Shown here in pieces: positions 7,001 through 9,404 of a DNA stretch of 9,404 nucleotides. How positions within the stretch are numbered: the first letter of the stretch is position 1; each line of letters starts with the position of its first letter. This DNA is from Planktothrix sp. UBA8402. Lineage in GTDB: Bacteria > Cyanobacteriota > Cyanobacteriia > Cyanobacteriales > Microcoleaceae. The notes below the pieces were generated by a model. The model ran no database searches, had not been told where the DNA came from, and saw nothing but the letters and a program-made list of their open reading frames with translations. A program made the position numbers and the translations under genes. The stretch spans positions 8,689 to 18,092 of the forward strand of contig DMPJ01000184.1 in assembly GCA_003456035.1 (NCBI GenBank). Direction: 5' to 3'.

Positions 7001-9404
7001 AATACTAGATTAAATCAAGCTGAAATTGTCAATTTTGATCCAGAAATAAATAATTATATAGAAGTCATTTCTCAATTACAACCTATTGCAACTGCTTATA
7101 TTATCAAAGCCTTAGAAACTTTAGGGAAAACCCTAAATCCAGGAGAAACCTGGACAACAGAAAGCATCAAGCAAACCTTACCCATCGCCCCAAAATATCA
7201 GGTTTTAGTTACTCGTTATTTACAGGATTTAGAGCAAGCTAACATTATTCAAAATCAAGGTAATATCTGGACAGTTAAAAACTTACCTGCGTCTTTTTCC
7301 TTACCACAAGCTATAGAAAATCTGCAAAAAACTTGTCCCTCGGCAAAACCGGAATTAGAAATGTTGCAACGCTGCGGAGAAAATTTAGCCGAAGTTCTCA
7401 AAGGAAATATAGACCCTTTAACGTTAATTTTCCCAGAAGGTTCAGTTACTCATGCCGAAAGTATCTATGGAAATTCTCCTGTCTCTCGTTTGATGAATCA
7501 ACGGGTAGCTGAGACAATTAACCTGACTTTAAACAATTTTTCTCCTAGTATTAACCCTTATAAAATTATCGAAATCGGAGGGGGAACTGGAGCCACTTCT
7601 GAAACAATTCTTAATAACTTAAATCCCAATCAGGTCGCCTATTCTTTTAGCGAATTATCTCCATTTTTACTCAATCAAGCGCGTCAAAAATTCCAGAGCA
7701 AATATAACCTCAACTTTCATCAATTAGACATTGAAAAATCACCAGTTTCTCAAGGAATACCCTCCCATTCTTATCACATAGTTGTGGCAGCTAATGTTCT
7801 TCATGCTACCCGAAATATTACAGAAACCCTGACTAATATTAGAGAGCTACTGCTACCCGGTGGTTACTTGATTTTACTCGAAACCGTCGAAAATAATTCC
7901 TGGCTTAATTTAACCTTTGGATTGACCCCTGGATGGTGGCGTTTCCAAGACAAAGAATTACGTTTAGATACGCCTTTATTGAGCGGAGAAAGTTGGTGTT
8001 CTGTTTTAAAACGCTGCGGTTTTGCCACTGCTAATAGTTTTTCTAAACAAAACAATATTAATATTTACAATGGCCAAGAATTAATTATTGCTTGTGCTGC
8101 TGCTGAAATACTACCGATTCTTGAAACGCCTAAAGCAACCCAATTCCCAACCGCAACCTCTGGCAAAGAAGCCTTGATGATGGCTCAATTGCAATCTTTG
8201 AAAGACCTTAAAGAACTCCATGAGAAAACCATTATCAAGCAATTAGAAGTCCTTCAATCCGTAGGGAATACACCCAACATCATCACCGAACCATCAATAA
8301 TTCAGACAGAAATTATCCCATCTCAAAATCATCAAATAGAAATAATATCTCCTGCTCAACAAGAGCAAACTAAATTACCTCAAAAACCAAGTTCTCCCAG
8401 TTTAAATCCCCTAGCATTAAAGCTAAATGAGAAAAAATCTTTAACCGAAAAACAGCAAGATTTTATTAACAATCTCCAGGCTATTTATAACCAAAAAACT
8501 GCAAAATCAAAAGCCTATTCCCAAAATAGTCGAAAAACAATGGTTGATGTCAAACCCACTATTGACTTTCGGATGACATTAAAAGAATTTCAGTATCCCA
8601 TTGTTTCAGAATCAGCCCAAGGCGCCTGTTTTCGTGATATTGATGGCAATGATTATATTGACTTAGCTATGGGATTTGGGGTTAACTTTTTTGGGCATAG
8701 TCCTGATTTTGTCATAGCAGCAGTTCAGGAACAAATGCAGCAAGGAATCGGATTAGGAATGCAGTCTAATCTAGCAGCAGAAACGGCGGCTTTAATAAGT
8801 GAAATGGCTGGGGTAGAAAGGGTGGCTTTTAGTAATACTGGAACCGAAGCAATTATGGCAGCCGTTAGGATTGCTCGTTCTCGCACAAAACGCCAAAAAA
8901 TCGTGATGTTTTCTGGTTCCTATCACGGCACTTTTGACGGCATTCTAGCGCGAGTGGGAGAGGATTCAACAAGTGTTCCCGTAAGTCTGGGTACACCATC
9001 AGGAATGGTTGAAGATGTAATTGTTTTGAGTTATGGAGTCGAAGAAAGTTTAGAAATTATTGCGGCTCATGGTGATGATTTAGCAGCAGTATTAGTAGAA
9101 CCTGTTCAAAGTCGTAAACCCGATTTACAACCTCAAGAATTTCTGCAAAAGTTAAGAAAATTAACTCGTGAAAAAGGGATTGCACTAATTTTTGATGAAA
9201 TTATTACGGGATTTCGGATTGCTCCTGGAGGGGCGCAACAATGGTTCAATGTTGAGGCAGATATCGTTATTTACGGTAAGGCAATTGGTGGGGGTTTACC
9301 TATCAGTATGATTTGCGGAAAAGCAGATTTCTTAGATACCGTTGATGGTGGTTTCTGGAAATACGGTGATGACTCCCATCCTCAAACCGAATTAACCGCT
9401 TTTG
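3938..9404 (+). CDS. mcyE: Hybrid PKS-NRPS, N-terminal part (KS-AT-ACP-cMT-AMT), McyE-like; 3' end outside the window
   Basis: This is the first 1822 residues of a megasynthase that by family knowledge completes Adda and joins it to D-glutamate in microcystin. The domains visible are an N-terminal docking helix (1-33), KS (34-455), AT (558-898), ACP (about 930-1008), C-methyltransferase (about 1030-1390), a Pro/Gln-rich linker and a class III PLP aminotransferase (about 1541 to the window edge). This order is that of McyE and its nodularin homologue NdaF. The expected C-A-PCP-C half is not in the window. The frame is open throughout, with no stop or frameshift seen. ATG 3938 is the first start after an in-frame TGA, and it includes the whole docking helix. 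The later ATG 3998 has GGAGG only 2 bases upstream and would remove that helix. The gene lies 57 bases after the McyD-like gene in the same frame, so an operon is likely. A GC-rich patch in the KS differs from the AT-rich remainder. Confidence 0.92.
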   Translation, partial: MVQNTDYKKLIATTLTKMEVMQARITELETRQKEPIAVVGMGCRFPGGITSPEEYWNYCQAGLDAITEVPKSRWDSSKFYTKEPTIGKINTHYGGFLQQDITEFDARFFSISSREATSMDPQQRLLLEVTWEALENANLPPNNLADHTVGVFVGITSVDNAITVYNSSYDQIDSFFGTGNALSAAAGRLSYFFNLRGPCLSIDAACASSLVAVHQAIRSLRNRECELALVAGVNLILNPAITINLSQSGMLSPDGRCKTFDASANGYGRGEGCGVLVLKTLSEAQKKGDRILAILRGSAVNHNGAAAGLTVPSGPAQQELLRQAISDARITPEDVGYIEAHGTGTSLGDPIEMNAIASVYGKRSQPLYVGSVKTNIGHLEAAAGMAGIIKTILVLQQGEIPAHLHFQTPNPLINWQDNSIKIPTQTIPWPNNNKIPIAGVSSFGFSGTNAHVIVEKAPQTKITEIKPPLPSYLLTISAHHKTALQELARRFSTRLESDPEIGDICYSAAVGRAKLSERLAIVANTLPELQQRLVAFSDQNPLDNLTFYQRFTEEKQPKVVFLFTGQGACYPGMGDQLYKTEPRFRQYIDQCAEILSNYLEYPLQEILFGEHTNLLNQTAYAQPAIFALEYAVAMLWKSWGITPSLLIGHSVGEYVAACIAGVFSLEAGLGLIVKRGQLMQTTKIGKMAAIFADEATALSLIQNYSNTVSIAAINHPQQIVISGESASIEEIIINCKQQKIATQYLSVTQSFHSPLMEPILNEFEQEAGQISYHRPQILLLSGIDGKILENAPDASYWRQQCRQPVQFLASLNTALNKGYNLFLEVGSRPILAEQGRRYYDEAIWLSSLNRGLDNWQTMLSALGQLYLNGVYFNPEKFNQNYGYKQVRLPNYPFQRKRFQFQPTVVKETTQIKEIYPEPETTKITELKVQNMQKHQLEIRQQLKSILALLLKENQNDIRDDETLLNLGADSIILTDFSRKVEEKFKVKVKIDQLFTDLQTITDIAEYIYNSIEQKNLETASENTRLNQAEIVNFDPEINNYIEVISQLQPIATAYIIKALETLGKTLNPGETWTTESIKQTLPIAPKYQVLVTRYLQDLEQANIIQNQGNIWTVKNLPASFSLPQAIENLQKTCPSAKPELEMLQRCGENLAEVLKGNIDPLTLIFPEGSVTHAESIYGNSPVSRLMNQRVAETINLTLNNFSPSINPYKIIEIGGGTGATSETILNNLNPNQVAYSFSELSPFLLNQARQKFQSKYNLNFHQLDIEKSPVSQGIPSHSYHIVVAANVLHATRNITETLTNIRELLLPGGYLILLETVENNSWLNLTFGLTPGWWRFQDKELRLDTPLLSGESWCSVLKRCGFATANSFSKQNNINIYNGQELIIACAAAEILPILETPKATQFPTATSGKEALMMAQLQSLKDLKELHEKTIIKQLEVLQSVGNTPNIITEPSIIQTEIIPSQNHQIEIISPAQQEQTKLPQKPSSPSLNPLALKLNEKKSLTEKQQDFINNLQAIYNQKTAKSKAYSQNSRKTMVDVKPTIDFRMTLKEFQYPIVSESAQGACFRDIDGNDYIDLAMGFGVNFFGHSPDFVIAAVQEQMQQGIGLGMQSNLAAETAALISEMAGVERVAFSNTGTEAIMAAVRIARSRTKRQKIVMFSGSYHGTFDGILARVGEDSTSVPVSLGTPSGMVEDVIVLSYGVEESLEIIAAHGDDLAAVLVEPVQSRKPDLQPQEFLQKLRKLTREKGIALIFDEIITGFRIAPGGAQQWFNVEADIVIYGKAIGGGLPISMICGKADFLDTVDGGFWKYGDDSHPQTELTAF
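4800..4807. repeat. HIP1 octamer GCGATCGC
   Basis: This is an exact copy of the highly iterated palindrome that is abundant in many cyanobacterial genomes. It supports a cyanobacterial origin and lies inside KS coding sequence. Confidence 0.9.
5000..5007. repeat. HIP1 octamer GCGATCGC
   Basis: This is the second exact HIP1 copy, 200 bases after the first and within the same GC-rich patch. A one-mismatch relative (ACGATCGC) follows about 20 bases later. Confidence 0.9.
5609..6631 (+). other. Acyltransferase domain with atypical motifs (McyE-like)
   Basis: The domain begins at VVFLFTGQGACY (residues 559-570) and ends at LPNYPFQRKRF (888-898). The nucleophile is S650 in GHSVGE. The specificity motif is QSFH (749-752) where malonyl ATs normally have HAFH, and the opening motif is GQGAC rather than GQGSQ. 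The retained Phe-His pair still resembles the malonyl class and not YASH, so malonyl-CoA is the likeliest substrate. The later methyl branch would come from the methyltransferase domain. Confidence 0.87.
6728..6960 (+). other. Acyl carrier protein domain (McyE-like)
   Basis: The phosphopantetheine site is S970 in LLNLGADSIIL, the canonical GxDS form. The domain follows the AT after a short charged linker and precedes the methyltransferase. This is the reverse of the more common order, in which the methyltransferase comes before the ACP. Confidence 0.87.
7025..8105 (+). other. SAM-dependent C-methyltransferase domain (McyE-like)
   Basis: This domain is predicted to methylate the alpha carbon of the ACP-bound beta-ketoacyl chain. 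An N-terminal helical part (about residues 1045-1190, including QLQPIATAYIIKALETLG) precedes the Rossmann core. The SAM-binding glycine motif is IIEIGGGTGATSE, with E1212 and G1214-G1218. It is followed by VVAANVLHATRNI and LLLPGGYLILLE, the usual later motifs of PKS C-methyltransferases. In the McyE model this step supplies the C2 methyl of Adda. Confidence 0.87.
8106..8557 (+). other. Interdomain linker, helix then Pro/Gln-rich, between cMT and aminotransferase
   Basis: I recognise no catalytic domain in about 150 residues here. A predicted amphipathic helix (about residues 1409-1445, rich in Leu, Lys, Gln and Glu) is followed by a low-complexity Ser/Pro/Gln/Ile stretch. A charged, helix-prone segment then leads into the aminotransferase. 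There is no GxDS carrier motif, so a second ACP at this position is not supported. Confidence 0.6.
8558..9404 (+). other. PLP-dependent aminotransferase domain, glutamate-1-semialdehyde type, cut by the window edge
   Basis: This is a class III aminotransferase fused into the synthase. It is predicted to convert the beta-keto group of the tethered chain to a beta-amine, giving the amino group of Adda. Visible motifs are FSNTGTEAIMAA (S1632-E1637, cofactor phosphate binding), GSYHGTFDG (Y1662, H1663), IFDEIITGFR with D1753 for the pyridine nitrogen, and the Schiff-base lysine K1781 in YGKAIGGGLP. The family C-terminus is missing because the window ends. From memory, 8675-8702 matches the forward site of a published primer pair (HEP) for mcyE/ndaF aminotransferases, which supports the gene call. 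Confidence 0.92.

Noticed and set aside
7864..8055. Antisense open frame of 63 codons
   Set aside because: It lies opposite the end of the methyltransferase domain and has no supporting signal.
1..9404. CRISPR array, insertion sequence, tRNA or rRNA
   Set aside because: No regularly spaced repeats, transposase motifs, terminal inverted repeats or RNA gene structure were seen. The window is almost wholly filled by two coding regions.

Overview
The window is a piece of a cyanobacterial modular polyketide synthase / non-ribosomal peptide synthetase cluster. It matches the architecture of the microcystin (or nodularin-type) pathway at the junction of mcyD and mcyE. Support for a cyanobacterium comes from the domain order, the AT-rich coding sequence, two HIP1 octamers (GCGATCGC) and a fused glutamate-semialdehyde-type aminotransferase. 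Identification is by reading motifs and recalling the family architecture; no database search was run.

Layout. Bases 1-3880 (+) are the 3' part of a type I PKS gene whose start lies upstream. It encodes AT, DH, KR and ACP, which is the order of the second module of McyD. A 57-base gap with no visible promoter or terminator follows. Bases 3938-9404 (+) are the 5' part of a second megasynthase gene that runs off the right edge. It encodes an N-terminal docking helix, KS, AT, ACP, a SAM-dependent C-methyltransferase and a PLP-dependent aminotransferase, which is the order of the first half of McyE. The expected condensation, adenylation and PCP domains of McyE would lie beyond the window. Essentially all of the window is coding on the + strand.

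How the genes work together (family knowledge). The McyD module extends the growing Adda chain with malonyl-CoA and reduces and dehydrates it to build part of the diene. The chain then passes through matched docking regions to the McyE ketosynthase. McyE adds the last malonyl unit, C-methylates it and aminates the beta-keto group, giving the beta-amino acid Adda before it is joined to D-glutamate. Direct D-to-E adjacency with no mcyJ/ndaE-type gene between them recalls Microcystis or Planktothrix more than Anabaena or Nodularia.

I see no wholly new system. The points most worth a second look are a GC-rich, HIP1-bearing patch inside the McyE ketosynthase, the ACP placed before the methyltransferase, and several substitutions in catalytic motifs.
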